A DNA stretch of 64,000 bases, from positions 1-64,000 of the forward strand of contig JAFGAR010000005.1 in assembly GCA_016933575.1 (NCBI GenBank). The letters are read 5' to 3'. Positions 1-10,599 of this stretch are shown here, piece after piece. Source of the stretch: Candidatus Thorarchaeota archaeon. Lineage in GTDB: Archaea; Asgardarchaeota; Thorarchaeia; Thorarchaeales; Thorarchaeaceae. The notes beneath the pieces are model-generated. The model saw nothing but the letters and a program-made list of their open reading frames with translations. It was not told where the DNA came from and did no database searches. How positions within the stretch are numbered: the first letter of the stretch is position 1; every line of letters begins with the position of its first letter. The translations under genes were made by a program, and so were the position numbers.

Positions 1-1
1 C

Positions 2-415
2 TTCGAAGTTGAGATGTCCCTGATTGGTCTTGAGCGTTGTCAGATTAGGCACCAGGCACTAGAGGCAGCTCGTGTTGCAGCTAACCGAGACCTGACCAAG
101 AAGGCCGGTAGGTTGAATTATCACCTTCGTATTCGAGTTAAGCCCTTACAGTATCTTCGTGAGAACAAGATGATTTCAGGTGCTGGAGCAGACCGTGTAC
201 AGGATGGAATGCGAAAGGCGTGGGGAAAAGTAATTGGTTCAGCTGCACGAATCAAACCAAACCAAGCCATTGCTACAGTCCGCATTAACCGCCAACACAT
301 CAAAGTGGGCATGGTTGCGTTAAAGAAGGCTGCAGCAAAGATGCCTACTCCCTGTAAGATTGTCTTTGACAAGATTGATCCAGAACTTAAACGTACTCTG
401 GGATATGGAATCTAA
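2..415 (+). CDS. rpl10e: Large ribosomal subunit protein L10e/uL16, 5'-truncated by the window edge
   Basis: The frame is open upstream of the ATG at 14 (FEVEMSLIGLERCQIRHQALEAARVAANRDL...). It has the archaeal L10e core and C-terminus. Confidence 0.93.
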   Translation, partial: FEVEMSLIGLERCQIRHQALEAARVAANRDLTKKAGRLNYHLRIRVKPLQYLRENKMISGAGADRVQDGMRKAWGKVIGSAARIKPNQAIATVRINRQHIKVGMVALKKAAAKMPTPCKIVFDKIDPELKRTLGYGI

Positions 416-1149
416 TCCTCTGACTCATCGCACATCTTGACTAGATCATTCAGTTTTCGTGCGATTCCTGTCAGTGTTGTTATCTCACGTCCAGTAATAT
501 ATGATCGACCCAAGATATTTCTGAAGATCTGCTTTGCTATGGGTTTTCTGAAGTCCTTGATACTGAGATTGTCAATCACTTCGTCGAGAAAGACCATGAC
601 CTGAGCTCGTTCTTCACGTGTTGCTGACCTTGTTTCATTTGGTTCTCTTCCCTTTTTTGTTGCATACTGTGAGAAGAGGTGATAGAGGACCACAGAGACT
701 GCATGACTAAGATTCATACTAGGATATTCTTCAGACGTAGGAATTGTGAATACTAGATCGCAGAGAACAATCTCTTCATTCGTCAATCCCTTGCTCTCTC
801 GGCCAAATACTAAAGCAATTCTACCTTCGATAGCTGTCGGATCTGGTAATTTTTGGAGTGGCACAAGAGCTCTAGTGACACTATGATTGCCTCCCGCTCT
901 TGCTGTTGCACCCCACGCAACATCAGTATCCTCTAGAGCAGTCTCAAGGTCCGGGACAATCTGTGCAGAATCGAGTATAGTGTGTGCATGAACTGAGAAT
1001 ATCTGAGCTTGATAGTCCTCCCGCGGATCGCAGCCCACAATCTTGAGTTTATCCACTCCAAAGTTTGCAAGGACGCGTGCAGCAAAACCGACATTTCCCG
1101 GGTTTTCAGGCTCTACCAGAACCACAACAATGTTTGGGAATTCAGTCAC
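412..1149 (-). CDS. trmJ: SPOUT-class RNA 2'-O-methyltransferase, TrmJ-like
   Basis: VLVEPENPGNVGFAARVLANFG, ALVFGRESKGLTNEE and PTSEEYPSMNLSHAV motifs of the TrmH/TrmJ family. Confidence 0.88.
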   Translation of the reverse strand: MTEFPNIVVVLVEPENPGNVGFAARVLANFGVDKLKIVGCDPREDYQAQIFSVHAHTILDSAQIVPDLETALEDTDVAWGATARAGGNHSVTRALVPLQKLPDPTAIEGRIALVFGRESKGLTNEEIVLCDLVFTIPTSEEYPSMNLSHAVSVVLYHLFSQYATKKGREPNETRSATREERAQVMVFLDEVIDNLSIKDFRKPIAKQIFRNILGRSYITGREITTLTGIARKLNDLVKMCDESED

Positions 1150-1170
1150 TGGACCACGCTCTCTCTGTGT

Positions 1171-2349
1171 CTATGTATGAGCTAGCTGAATGACATCGCC
1201 ATCTTGGAGTGGGTAGCTCAGACCAACAACCCTGCGTTTTATCTTGTCATTATCCCTAAGAATCACAGCTGAACGGAATCGCTCTACGAATAATTCCTTG
1301 TGAACTTTTGCAGCTGCATCTTCCACCACGGATCCCTCAGGGAGAACAATGGGTTTACGTTCTCGCTGTTTTCCAGGTATCTTTGTATAAACACGTAGAA
1401 TATCGAGGTGTCTGTAGAATGCCCAGCTCATTCCATCAAGATTCTCTTTCCTAGCTGCTGATGTTGGAACAATATCAAATCGGTCTCCATACTTCTCCTC
1501 AAGTTCTCTAAAGCGGGCTCCTGAGCCTTCTGCATCTCCTTTCGTAGCAACAACTAATGCTCGTACATAGGCAACGCTCGTATCAAGTGCATCTATCAGT
1601 TGTTGGAATGTGGCTGTTTTTTGGAAACGGACAATAATATTCGTAATTCTACGGGCAACGAGGAACTCTTTCACTTCAGCGATATCTCCGTCGTAGTTAT
1701 GTGCTCCATAGATCATATGACCGCCAAGCCCAACTTTCTCTATTCTAACTGCGGTCTTCTCCTTATTCAGACGAATTCGTGCAGAATCTAATTCGCCTAG
1801 AATAATCTTCATCTGGTAGTCAATATCTTGTGATAAATCGATGACAAGTGCAATACAATCTGTGTTTCTCGCTACTGCCAGAGCTTGTCTTCCTATTCCA
1901 GCTTCATGACTACCTTCAAAGACTCCAGGTAACTCGACTAATTGAATATTGATATCTTCAAGATTCAGCATGGCTGGAGTTGGAATCGGTGTCGTGAATG
2001 GATAGTCTCCCACATCCAGCTTTGCATTCGTTACTGAATTGATGAGTGTTGATTTACCACTGTTTGTTATACCAATAAGACAGATTTGACCTGCACCCTC
2101 TTTTCTGACAACCCCTTCTTCTACACCGCCTCCTGAACGACGAGCTCGCTCTTGCTCTTTCCTCTTTTCAAGCAGTGCCTTGAGCTGAGCAAGTTTCTTT
2201 CGATAGTCTGCAATCATCCGCTCCGCTCCTTTATGATTCGGAGCCACTGATAGTAGTTTCTCCAGTTCTACTATCCTCTGAGCAAGGTCTTCTGTTTCTT
2301 CGTAGATGATTCGTTGTCTATCGAATTCTGGAGTGACATTGGTCGGCAA
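1171..2349 (-). CDS. DRG/Obg-type GTP-binding protein with C-terminal TGS domain
   Basis: G1 GITNSGKSTLINSVTNA, G3 VELPGVFEGSHEG-like, C-terminal TGS-like GSVVEDAAAKVHKELFV...LQDGDVIQLAHT. Confidence 0.9.
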   Translation of the reverse strand: MPTNVTPEFDRQRIIYEETEDLAQRIVELEKLLSVAPNHKGAERMIADYRKKLAQLKALLEKRKEQERARRSGGGVEEGVVRKEGAGQICLIGITNSGKSTLINSVTNAKLDVGDYPFTTPIPTPAMLNLEDINIQLVELPGVFEGSHEAGIGRQALAVARNTDCIALVIDLSQDIDYQMKIILGELDSARIRLNKEKTAVRIEKVGLGGHMIYGAHNYDGDIAEVKEFLVARRITNIIVRFQKTATFQQLIDALDTSVAYVRALVVATKGDAEGSGARFRELEEKYGDRFDIVPTSAARKENLDGMSWAFYRHLDILRVYTKIPGKQRERKPIVLPEGSVVEDAAAKVHKELFVERFRSAVILRDNDKIKRRVVGLSYPLQDGDVIQLAHT

Positions 2350-2393
2350 TGATGTTCATCTATTCTCTGAATACAATGATTATGAAGCTTTCT

Positions 2394-2975
2394 TCATGAA
2401 TCAATTTCTCTGGAATCTTCTAACATGTTGATGTCTAATATGAATCTCTCAGGGTGTGGTGTATATGAGAGTGTTACGTAATCCCGGACAAATCTCGTAG
2501 ATATGAAGGTGGTCCTATTGCCAACTGGATAGACTAGTAGAGAGTCTGCGACAATATCCGGAGTCATGGCTTCTGGTTCTTCCTCATCATGAGCAACAAA
2601 TACTCTTACTGGTGAACATCTTTCAATGAAATTCATGAGTCCAGTCCTATTTACAACAATTCCATTATCCAAAGTCTTTGATTCATCGAGGATAAGGTTC
2701 TCTCCAACTTGGTCAGCTTTCAATAGAAAGAACGAGATTGACCGCTCATCTGGTGATACTCTCTTGAGAGTGTTTCCTGCGAAAGAGAATACAATCAGGT
2801 CATCAAGAGATCCTTTTGCAATTGATACAGTCACATCTCTTCGGAGATCTCCAGAGATGAATAGTCCGACATTGACACACCTACATGCTGTGATGACTTC
2901 AGGAGAATTAGTTCCCGCCTTCACAGACGCCTTATCTATGGATAAATCATCAAATAGGACTAAGAAATGACGCAT
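2394..2975 (-). CDS. trmY: tRNA (pseudouridine54-N1)-methyltransferase TrmY-like (DUF358)
   Basis: MRHFLVLFDD...CVNVGLFISGDLRRDV...LKRVSPDERSISFFLLKA pattern of the TrmY family. Confidence 0.8.
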   Translation of the reverse strand: MRHFLVLFDDLSIDKASVKAGTNSPEVITACRCVNVGLFISGDLRRDVTVSIAKGSLDDLIVFSFAGNTLKRVSPDERSISFFLLKADQVGENLILDESKTLDNGIVVNRTGLMNFIERCSPVRVFVAHDEEEPEAMTPDIVADSLLVYPVGNRTTFISTRFVRDYVTLSYTPHPERFILDINMLEDSREIDS

Positions 2976-2992
2976 GGCTATTCAAATCCAAT

Positions 2993-4345
2993 CTACATCC
3001 CAGGAAGCCCTGGTATACCTGGAATCCCGCCACCCTTTCTTCCACGTCTCTGTTTACCCATCTGCTTCATCATTCTTTTCATCTGTTCATGCTGCTTTAG
3101 CAGATCTCGTACGTCTTTGGTGGAGGTACCTGAGCCCTGTGCGATTCTTTTAATTCGCGACGCTTTGATTAATTTTGGTTCATCCATCTCTTCTTTGGTC
3201 ATCGAATTCATGATGACCTCCCATCTCTTCATATTCTCTTCTTGAATCTCAGCAATTCCTTCAGGTAGCTTGTATTGAAGACCTAACATCTCCATTACCT
3301 TTCCAAGAGGTCCCATCTTCTTTAGTTGCTTCAGTTGTGCCATCATATCCTTGAGTGAGAATTGTCCTTTCATTATTCGTTTCACAGCATCTTCTTCGAC
3401 TTCAATCTGAGCTTCTTTGACTTTGTCTACAAGGCCCCTGATGTCACTCATACCAAGAAGTCTGCCAGCGAATTTGGTAGGATTAAAGGGTTCAATAGCA
3501 TCCATTCCCTCTCCAGTACCAATGAACTTGATTGGAGCCCTCGTAGCAGCTACAGCAGACAATGCTCCACCACCTTTTGCACTACCATCAAGCTTTGTTA
3601 CAATAATCGATCCCACATCAGTAGCTTTTCGAAATGCGTCTGCTTGAACTCCAGCTTGTTGGCCCAAGGTACCATCGATTACGAGAATGATCTCTTGTGG
3701 TTTGACAGCTTTGGAGATATCCCTCATCTCTTTTATGAGACTGGTCTCTTCACGGTGACGACCTGAGGTGTCTAAGAGAATAAGTTCAATTCCTTTGTCT
3801 TTCATCTCTTTAAAGCCATTTTTGGCTAGCTTGACTGCATCCTTCTCTTTCTCATCACCATAGAATGGTACATTGGACCGTTCTGCTAGCTGTTTTAACT
3901 GACTATACGCTCCAGGCCTGAAGTTGTCTGCACAGATGACTCCGCTCTTGATTCCCCTTTTTTGGTAATAGCGTGCAAGTTTTCCAATAGTTGTAGTCTT
4001 CCCTGAACCTTGAATACCAATCATCATGACAAGGTTTGGTTTTCCAGGATGAATTGTTAGGGGAACAGTCTTCTCCCCGAGGAAGAATGCGAGTGTGTCC
4101 CAGACAACACGGATGATATGTTCTCTCCGTGAAACACCTCTTGGAAGTGTTTCATCTAATGCTTGCTCTTGCACTCTCTCCGTGATTGCCATTACAAGAT
4201 TGACATCGACATCTGCGATAAGTAGTGCCCGTTGTATGTCTTTCACTAGCTCTTTGACTAGCTCTTCATCGATGACGCTAGCTCCAAAGAGCTTCTTCAG
4301 TGCTGAATTAAGTGATTTACCAAGACCTTCTAAGACCAAGACCAT
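2993..4345 (-). CDS. srp54: Signal recognition particle 54 kDa protein
   Basis: GIQGSGKTTTIGKLARYY, DTSGRHREE, TKLDGSAKGGGALS, and a C-terminal M domain. Confidence 0.97.
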   Translation of the reverse strand: MVLVLEGLGKSLNSALKKLFGASVIDEELVKELVKDIQRALLIADVDVNLVMAITERVQEQALDETLPRGVSRREHIIRVVWDTLAFFLGEKTVPLTIHPGKPNLVMMIGIQGSGKTTTIGKLARYYQKRGIKSGVICADNFRPGAYSQLKQLAERSNVPFYGDEKEKDAVKLAKNGFKEMKDKGIELILLDTSGRHREETSLIKEMRDISKAVKPQEIILVIDGTLGQQAGVQADAFRKATDVGSIIVTKLDGSAKGGGALSAVAATRAPIKFIGTGEGMDAIEPFNPTKFAGRLLGMSDIRGLVDKVKEAQIEVEEDAVKRIMKGQFSLKDMMAQLKQLKKMGPLGKVMEMLGLQYKLPEGIAEIQEENMKRWEVIMNSMTKEEMDEPKLIKASRIKRIAQGSGTSTKDVRDLLKQHEQMKRMMKQMGKQRRGRKGGGIPGIPGLPGM

Positions 4346-4473
4346 CTCACCGTGTACTTACGACAAGTCGGGTCGTTGCCCATATCAACTTTCGCTTCTC
4401 ACGAGTTATTTGAACATTGAAGGATAATGTCTAAAACGCAATGCAATCCTCACAAGAGTCGTTGGTGACAACT

Positions 4474-4956
4474 ATGTCTGAAGAAGGTAGTGGAAAAATT
4501 CGAATTGTGAAGATAAAGGATGGAACTGTTATCGATCATATTCGAGCTGGGAAAGCATTAGAGGTTCTCAAGATACTCGGAATTACTGGAAAAGAGGGAA
4601 ATGTTGTAACATTGGCAATGAATATCAGTAGTTCAAGAATTGACACAAAGGACATTGTCAAGGTCGAGAATCGTTTTCTCGACTCAGCAGAGGTTGCACG
4701 TATTGCCCTTGTAGCTCCTGAGGCGACTATCAATCTAATCAAAGATTCAAAAGTCATCAAGAAAACTCGTGTAGAACTCCCTGAAACAATAACTGACATC
4801 ATGAAGTGTCCTAATTCACGATGTGTCACCAACAAAGAGAGGGAGCCGATTCACAGTAAATATCAGATTGTTTCAAAGAAACCTCTTCAGTTGAAATGTC
4901 TTTACTGTTGGACCTTGGTAGAAGAAGAGGAAGTAATCGCACAATTTACCGGATGA
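4474..4956 (+). CDS. pyrI: Aspartate carbamoyltransferase regulatory chain
   Basis: RIVKIKDGTVIDHIRAGKALEVLKILGI and Zn site CPNSRCVTN...LKCLYCW. The ORF track starts at 4441; the ATG at 4474 fits the family better. Confidence 0.93.
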   Translation: MSEEGSGKIRIVKIKDGTVIDHIRAGKALEVLKILGITGKEGNVVTLAMNISSSRIDTKDIVKVENRFLDSAEVARIALVAPEATINLIKDSKVIKKTRVELPETITDIMKCPNSRCVTNKEREPIHSKYQIVSKKPLQLKCLYCWTLVEEEEVIAQFTG

Positions 4957-5050
4957 GCTCACCTATCGGAGTACTTCAGTCAGTTTCCAAATGCTTTTTA
5001 GCATGCCAACAACGCAAAGGCGTACGTCGACGGCAGTGGGAATTTCTATG

Positions 5051-5371
5051 TCTAGCGAAAAGATAGCAGTCATTGGTGACCGCGACACAGTCACTGGGTT
5101 TCGATTAGTCGGAGTCAGTGAGTGTGCAACACCAAAATCCCCTGAAGAAACACGAGAGATGCTCTTGGACTTCTTCCGAGACCCTAGCATGGGACTTATC
5201 ATCATCACTGAGCCTCTTGCCTCGGAAGTAGAAGACACCATTGTCGAGCTCTCCCAATCTCCTGTACCGGTCATCCTCCTTATTCCAGATAGGAATGGTA
5301 CTACTGGTACTTACGAAGCGGTCCTGAAGGAAATGATTCGGAGAGCAGTTGGAATTGAAATCAACATCTAG
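5051..5371 (+). CDS. atpF: V/A-type ATP synthase subunit F
   Basis: KIAVIGDRDTVTGFRLVGV...GLIIITEPLA, with conserved gene order before subunit A. Start chosen at the internal ATG of ORF 4991..5371. Confidence 0.9.
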   Translation, partial: SSEKIAVIGDRDTVTGFRLVGVSECATPKSPEETREMLLDFFRDPSMGLIIITEPLASEVEDTIVELSQSPVPVILLIPDRNGTTGTYEAVLKEMIRRAVGIEINI

Positions 5372-5396
5372 GAGAATTATGACGGGGTTGTGAACT

Positions 5397-7202
5397 TTGA
5401 CGAAACAGATTGGAAGAATCGAAACTATTGCAGGCCCTGTAGTGAAATGCTCTGGTTTACCATCAGTTCGAATGTACGAGGTTGTACGAGTTGGTAATCA
5501 GCAGTTGATTGGTGAGGTCATAGAGGTAGGTGACCATGAGTTCACAACACAAGTATATGAGGAAACATCCGGGGTGGCTCCCGGTGAACCCGTTATCTCT
5601 ACTGGTGACTCTCTCTCTGTAGAACTTGGACCTGGCTTACTTGGATCAATATATGATGGGATTCAACGTCCACTACCCACTCTCCGTGATATGTCTGGAG
5701 ATTTCATATCAAGAGGACTTAATGTAGAAGGCTTAGATAAAACGAAAAAGTGGTCTTTTACTCCTTCCAAGGCAGTCGGTGAAACCGTTGTTCCTGGCGA
5801 CATTATTGGAGAGGTACCAGAAACTGGCATTCTCAAATCAAAGATCATGATTCCACTTGGAGTCTCAGGTGAGATTACTGAGATTGTATCCAAAGGTGAT
5901 TATACTATAACTGACACAATCTGTAAGGTCAAGGGTTCGCATGGTGACATTCACGAAGTTGTAATGATGCAGAGAACCCCTGTCAGAGTTGGCCGCTCCT
6001 TCAAAGATCGTGTACCAATGGACACACCATTACTTACCGGGCAACGAGTTATTGACACCTTTATGCCCCAGGCAAAGGGAGGTACTGGAGCAATTCCTGG
6101 TGGCTTTGGTACAGGAAAGACTGTTACTTTACACCAATTTGCTAAATGGGCTGATGCTCAAGTAGTTGTTTACGTCGGATGTGGTGAACGAGGAAACGAG
6201 ATGACTGAGGCCCTTGAAGAGTGGCCTCATCTAAAAGATCCAAAGTCCGGTCGACCACTTATGGAACGTACTGTCCTAATAGCAAACACGTCAAATATGC
6301 CTGTCGCTGCCCGAGAAGCCTCAATCTATGTTGCAGTTACAATTGCAGAATACTTCCGAGACCAAGGATACGATGTTGCATTGATGGCTGACTCAACATC
6401 TCGATGGGCTGAAGCACTACGTGAAATATCAGGAAGACTTGGTCAATTACCCTCAGAGGAAGGTTATCCCGCCTATCTTGGTTCACGTCTAGCTCAATTC
6501 TATGAGAGAGGTGGAAGAGTTGAAACGTTGGCCTCGGATAGCCGACTTGGTTCAATCACACTCTGTGGTGCAGTATCTCCTCCTGGAGGAGACTTCTCTG
6601 AACCAGTGACGCAGGCTACGCTACGAATTGTCAAGGTCTTCTGGGCACTGGATAAGGACTTGGCAGCCAGAAGATTCTTCCCTGCTATCAATACCCTTAC
6701 CAGTTATTCTCTCTATCACTCAAACTTAGAGAAGTGGCATCGTGAACATCTAGGCGATGACTGGCCAGATCTTGTGAAGGAATCCCTAGCTATTCTACAA
6801 AAGGATCAGGAATTGAGAGAGATAGTCCAACTTGTCGGACCTGATGCACTTCCTGAATCTGAACGCGCAGTACTAGAAGCTGCACGAATGATCAAGGAAG
6901 ACTTCCTAACACAGAGTGCAATTCACGAGATTGATACATATTCGCCGATTAGTAAGACCTATCGGATGCTAAGAGTGATTATTGGATTCACTCGTAAGAT
7001 GACAGCTGCAGTAAAGATGGGGGTTCAGGTTCGAAGAATCCTTGAGCTAAGTATCCTCGATAATATTGCTCGCATGAAAATTATGCCCTGGGACTCTTTT
7101 GAAGAGCAGATGAATGCTATCGAGAAGAAGATGGAACGCGAATTTCAATCGCTCTTCCAAGAACTCTCAGAATCTGGTTTCCTCTCTGAATCTTTGGTGT
7201 AA
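5397..7202 (+). CDS. atpA: V/A-type ATP synthase subunit A (catalytic)
   Basis: P-loop [63 protein letters not shown]. Confidence 0.98.
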   Translation: MTKQIGRIETIAGPVVKCSGLPSVRMYEVVRVGNQQLIGEVIEVGDHEFTTQVYEETSGVAPGEPVISTGDSLSVELGPGLLGSIYDGIQRPLPTLRDMSGDFISRGLNVEGLDKTKKWSFTPSKAVGETVVPGDIIGEVPETGILKSKIMIPLGVSGEITEIVSKGDYTITDTICKVKGSHGDIHEVVMMQRTPVRVGRSFKDRVPMDTPLLTGQRVIDTFMPQAKGGTGAIPGGFGTGKTVTLHQFAKWADAQVVVYVGCGERGNEMTEALEEWPHLKDPKSGRPLMERTVLIANTSNMPVAAREASIYVAVTIAEYFRDQGYDVALMADSTSRWAEALREISGRLGQLPSEEGYPAYLGSRLAQFYERGGRVETLASDSRLGSITLCGAVSPPGGDFSEPVTQATLRIVKVFWALDKDLAARRFFPAINTLTSYSLYHSNLEKWHREHLGDDWPDLVKESLAILQKDQELREIVQLVGPDALPESERAVLEAARMIKEDFLTQSAIHEIDTYSPISKTYRMLRVIIGFTRKMTAAVKMGVQVRRILELSILDNIARMKIMPWDSFEEQMNAIEKKMEREFQSLFQELSESGFLSESLV

Positions 7203-7249
7203 TCGAAAACGTTGGCTTTATCGGTATCGCGGTCCACAATATTATTGAA

Positions 7250-7801
7250 ATGACTAGAGAAAAGGAACTACTAGCTTTACATGAGTCTATCAGAAACTGC
7301 ACCCTCTGTCCTCTTCATAAGACACGCACACAGGCTGTACCTGGCGAGGGACCAGTACATGCAAGAATCATGTTCATTGGAGAGGCTCCAGGTGTTCAAG
7401 AGGATGCTACTGGTCGACCCTTTGTAGGGCGGTCCGGCGAATTATTGACGGAGATGATTGAAAGTATTGGTCTAACCAGAGAGCGCGTCTTCATTACGTC
7501 TGTCTTAAAGTCACGACCCCCCAATAACCGAACACCAACACAATCTGAGATTGAAGCGTGTAGACCATATATTGATAGACAGATTGAGTTGATTGATCCC
7601 CGGATCGTCGTACTTCTTGGAGGGGTAGCTATATCCTCAATTGTCGGACCATGGAAGGTCTCCGATTCTCACGGTGATTATTTTGAAGCAAAGGGTCGAA
7701 TCTTCTTTATGACATATCACCCAGCAGCAGCACTACGATTTCCAAAAGCCAAGGCCTTGATGAAGAGTGATTTTGAAGTTCTGCGATCATTACTGGTTTA
7801 G
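7250..7801 (+). CDS. Uracil-DNA glycosylase, family 4 (Fe-S type)
   Basis: CTLCPLHKTRTQAVPGEGP, FIGEAPGVQEDATGRPFVGRSGELL, MTYHPAAALR. Confidence 0.93.
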   Translation: MTREKELLALHESIRNCTLCPLHKTRTQAVPGEGPVHARIMFIGEAPGVQEDATGRPFVGRSGELLTEMIESIGLTRERVFITSVLKSRPPNNRTPTQSEIEACRPYIDRQIELIDPRIVVLLGGVAISSIVGPWKVSDSHGDYFEAKGRIFFMTYHPAAALRFPKAKALMKSDFEVLRSLLV

Positions 7802-7836
7802 GTGGGCATTAAATCTGCAGATACCTAATCTATACT

Positions 7837-8361
7837 GTGAGTTCAATGTTCGCTTTAACAAAACTAATCCTCTTTGCACAGTCACCTTTCGATTTTGCAC
7901 TCCCCTCTGATCTCTTGGCTGCATTGACTCAGATATTGAACGTGTTTTTTGCCTTTGCTATTCGTGGGTATCTTCTCTTACTTCTTATCGGTCTGATATT
8001 GTATGCAACTGGTCTTAGCGATGGTCTAGCAAAACTTCTTGTCGTTGCTGGAGTAATCTTCTATTTTGGCGGACCTCTAGTTATCAATATCTTTGGAGCA
8101 TTTTCAACTGTTGAGCCAGTTACTATGGAGAGTGCAACATCTGCTTGGTTGCAGTTCTTTGGAATGACTGATTACGAGATCATGTACATATTGGTGTGGG
8201 TCGGTGAGGTAATTGCAGGGGTCTGCTGCCTAACAGGTGCAATTCTCTATTTTACTCCTAGCACAAACGAACTCAAATCAAGAGGACAATCACTCATAGT
8301 GAGGTCTCTCATGCTTGCACCTGTACTTGTCTTCTTCCACATCACCCCATTGTTATTATAA
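7837..8361 (+). CDS. Predicted multi-pass membrane protein of unknown function
   Basis: Several hydrophobic segments; lies between atpA/UDG and atpB. Confidence 0.7.
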   Translation: MSSMFALTKLILFAQSPFDFALPSDLLAALTQILNVFFAFAIRGYLLLLLIGLILYATGLSDGLAKLLVVAGVIFYFGGPLVINIFGAFSTVEPVTMESATSAWLQFFGMTDYEIMYILVWVGEVIAGVCCLTGAILYFTPSTNELKSRGQSLIVRSLMLAPVLVFFHITPLLL

Positions 8362-8441
8362 GATGCACTTCGCAACTCTTAAAACTCCGCTAAGACTACG
8401 AGCCGCTGTCGATTATCTAAAAGGCCTCGGCGGTTTCTAAG

Positions 8442-9842
8442 ATGTCTAAGGAATCCTCTATTGTCTATCGCACCGTTTCAGATGTTAGTGGTCCACTGTT
8501 AGTTGTGGAGCAAACACATGATGTGGCCTACAACGAAGTGGTCAAGATTCGAGCACCAAATGGCGAGCTTCTCACTGGGACTGTTCTTGAAACAGGACAT
8601 CACAGAGCAGTCATTCAAGTCTTTGAAGGTACAAGTGGATTAGATACCGATTTGACGTCTGTAAGATTCACCGGAGAAACAATGCGCCTCCCAGTTTCAA
8701 CTGAAATTCTTGGAAGAGTTTTGGACGGTGCTGGAAATCCCCTTGATAAGGGTCCTCCCCTAACAGCAGAGGATCATTGGGATATCTATGGCTCACCTAT
8801 CAATCCTTATGCAAGACAGTACCCACGTCAACCAATACAGACTGGTCTATCATCAATAGATGGTCTAAATACATTAGTACGTGGTCAAAAGCTACCCATT
8901 TTCTCAGGTTCTGGCCTTCCACACAATAGAATTGCCGCTCAGATTGTACGACAAGCAAAAATACCTGGAGAAGAGAGTGATTTTGCCATAGTATTCGGTG
9001 CTATGGGAATCACAGCAACTGAAGCACAGTACTTCATGGACTCATTCGAAGAAACAGGTGCTCTTGAACATACTACTCTATTTCTCAATCTTGCTAATGA
9101 TCCAGCTATAGAGAGAATAATCACACCTCGTGCTGCACTTACTGCTGCTGAATACTTAGCATACACTGCAGACATGCATGTTCTGGTCATACTTACCGAC
9201 ATGACAAACTATGCAGAGGCTCTGCGGGAGATAAGCGCAGCAAGGTCTGAGGTGCCTGGTCGTCGTGGCTATCCTGGTTATTTATACACGGACTTGAGTC
9301 TTATCTATGAACGCGCAGGACGTATTAAAGGTCGTAAGGGAACCATCACCCAAATGCCTATACTATCAATGCCACAAGATGACATGACCCATCCTATTCC
9401 TGATTTAACGGGTTACATCACAGAGGGTCAGATAATAGTAGGTCGTGGTGTGCATAGACGTGGTATCTATCCTCCGATTGATCCAGGCCCATCCCTCAGC
9501 AGGCTCATGAAGGAAGGAATTGGTGAGGGAATGACGCGCTTTGACCACAAAGAGATACAGGCTCAGCTCTATTATGGATACTCCGAAGGTCGTGATCTCC
9601 GTGACCTTGTTGCTGTCGTTGGTGCAGAAGCATTGACAGATCGAGACCAGAAATACCTGAAATTTGCAGACCGGTTCGAAACCGAATTCATCAATCAAGG
9701 AGAGTTCGAGGACCGCTCATTTGAGCAGACCTTGGACATTGGTTGGAATCTTCTCAGTGACTTTCCAGAACGAGAACTAAAGAGAATTGACCCGGAAACT
9801 ATATCCTGGGCAAAAGAACAGGCTCTGTATCGACCAAACTAG
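8442..9842 (+). CDS. atpB: V/A-type ATP synthase subunit B
   Basis: [76 protein letters not shown]. Confidence 0.98.
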   Translation: MSKESSIVYRTVSDVSGPLLVVEQTHDVAYNEVVKIRAPNGELLTGTVLETGHHRAVIQVFEGTSGLDTDLTSVRFTGETMRLPVSTEILGRVLDGAGNPLDKGPPLTAEDHWDIYGSPINPYARQYPRQPIQTGLSSIDGLNTLVRGQKLPIFSGSGLPHNRIAAQIVRQAKIPGEESDFAIVFGAMGITATEAQYFMDSFEETGALEHTTLFLNLANDPAIERIITPRAALTAAEYLAYTADMHVLVILTDMTNYAEALREISAARSEVPGRRGYPGYLYTDLSLIYERAGRIKGRKGTITQMPILSMPQDDMTHPIPDLTGYITEGQIIVGRGVHRRGIYPPIDPGPSLSRLMKEGIGEGMTRFDHKEIQAQLYYGYSEGRDLRDLVAVVGAEALTDRDQKYLKFADRFETEFINQGEFEDRSFEQTLDIGWNLLSDFPERELKRIDPETISWAKEQALYRPN

Positions 9843-9883
9843 AACTAGGAGTTCTTATAGTACCATTTACAGTCTACTTATGA

Positions 9884-10597
9884 GTGGGAGTTTTCGTGAG
9901 AATTCTAGTCGTGGGTAGCTGTGGCAAGAGGAAACGCGAATCAAGTCCTAAATCACCCACATGCAAGGACATCACGTCTAAGGTAGATCTAGCTACGTGG
10001 CGTGAGAAGTTCAAGGCACAATCCTATCCAGCAAGGGATATGTACATAGGATTTCAGGCACAACAACTTGTAAACGGTGTGGATGTTCTGCGGAAGATTG
10101 ATGGAGCTGATGTGACCTTAGTCATTATATCTGCAGGATTTGGTCTTATCTATGAAAATGAAGTCATTCCTCCCTATGACTGTAGTTTTTCAAAAATGAA
10201 GAAATCAGAGATACTGGACCGTGCTGAAAAACTGTCAATCCAAGATGACTTTACCAGTCTCTGTGAGGATAGATACGATCTCATCTATCTAGCTCTTGGT
10301 AAGAACTATCTGTCCGCATTAGGCGTGGACTGGTTGTCATCATCATCATCCACAATAATCGTGTTCAATGACACTCTAGCCGGGGATGGAGTGGTATTCA
10401 TCCCTGCGAACCATCGAATCGTACACGCACTCTCATCGAGAGGCTATAAGATACATGGAGTTTCTGGGTTCAAAGGCGATCTCTTTAGAGTACTTACTCA
10501 CTTCGCCTCAGAGAGTGATAATCCCTACAAGGAGATAATGAAATGGAGGTCCTCAGACTATCTCAGAGAACTTGTTCATACTCTATCTGGTATTTGA
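9884..10597 (+). CDS. Uncharacterised protein resembling DUF6884/YaaA-like proteins
   Basis: N-terminal ILVVGSCGKRKRE, YPARDMYIG, VTLVIISAGFGLIYENEVIPPYD, IYLALGKNYLSAL. Confidence 0.55.
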   Translation: MGVFVRILVVGSCGKRKRESSPKSPTCKDITSKVDLATWREKFKAQSYPARDMYIGFQAQQLVNGVDVLRKIDGADVTLVIISAGFGLIYENEVIPPYDCSFSKMKKSEILDRAEKLSIQDDFTSLCEDRYDLIYLALGKNYLSALGVDWLSSSSSTIIVFNDTLAGDGVVFIPANHRIVHALSSRGYKIHGVSGFKGDLFRVLTHFASESDNPYKEIMKWRSSDYLRELVHTLSGI

Positions 10598-10599
10598 AC

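Noticed and set aside
3362-3766. 134-aa plus-strand ORF opposite srp54, and similar antisense ORFs through the window
   Set aside because: Low-complexity or non-homologous translations on the strand opposite well-supported genes.
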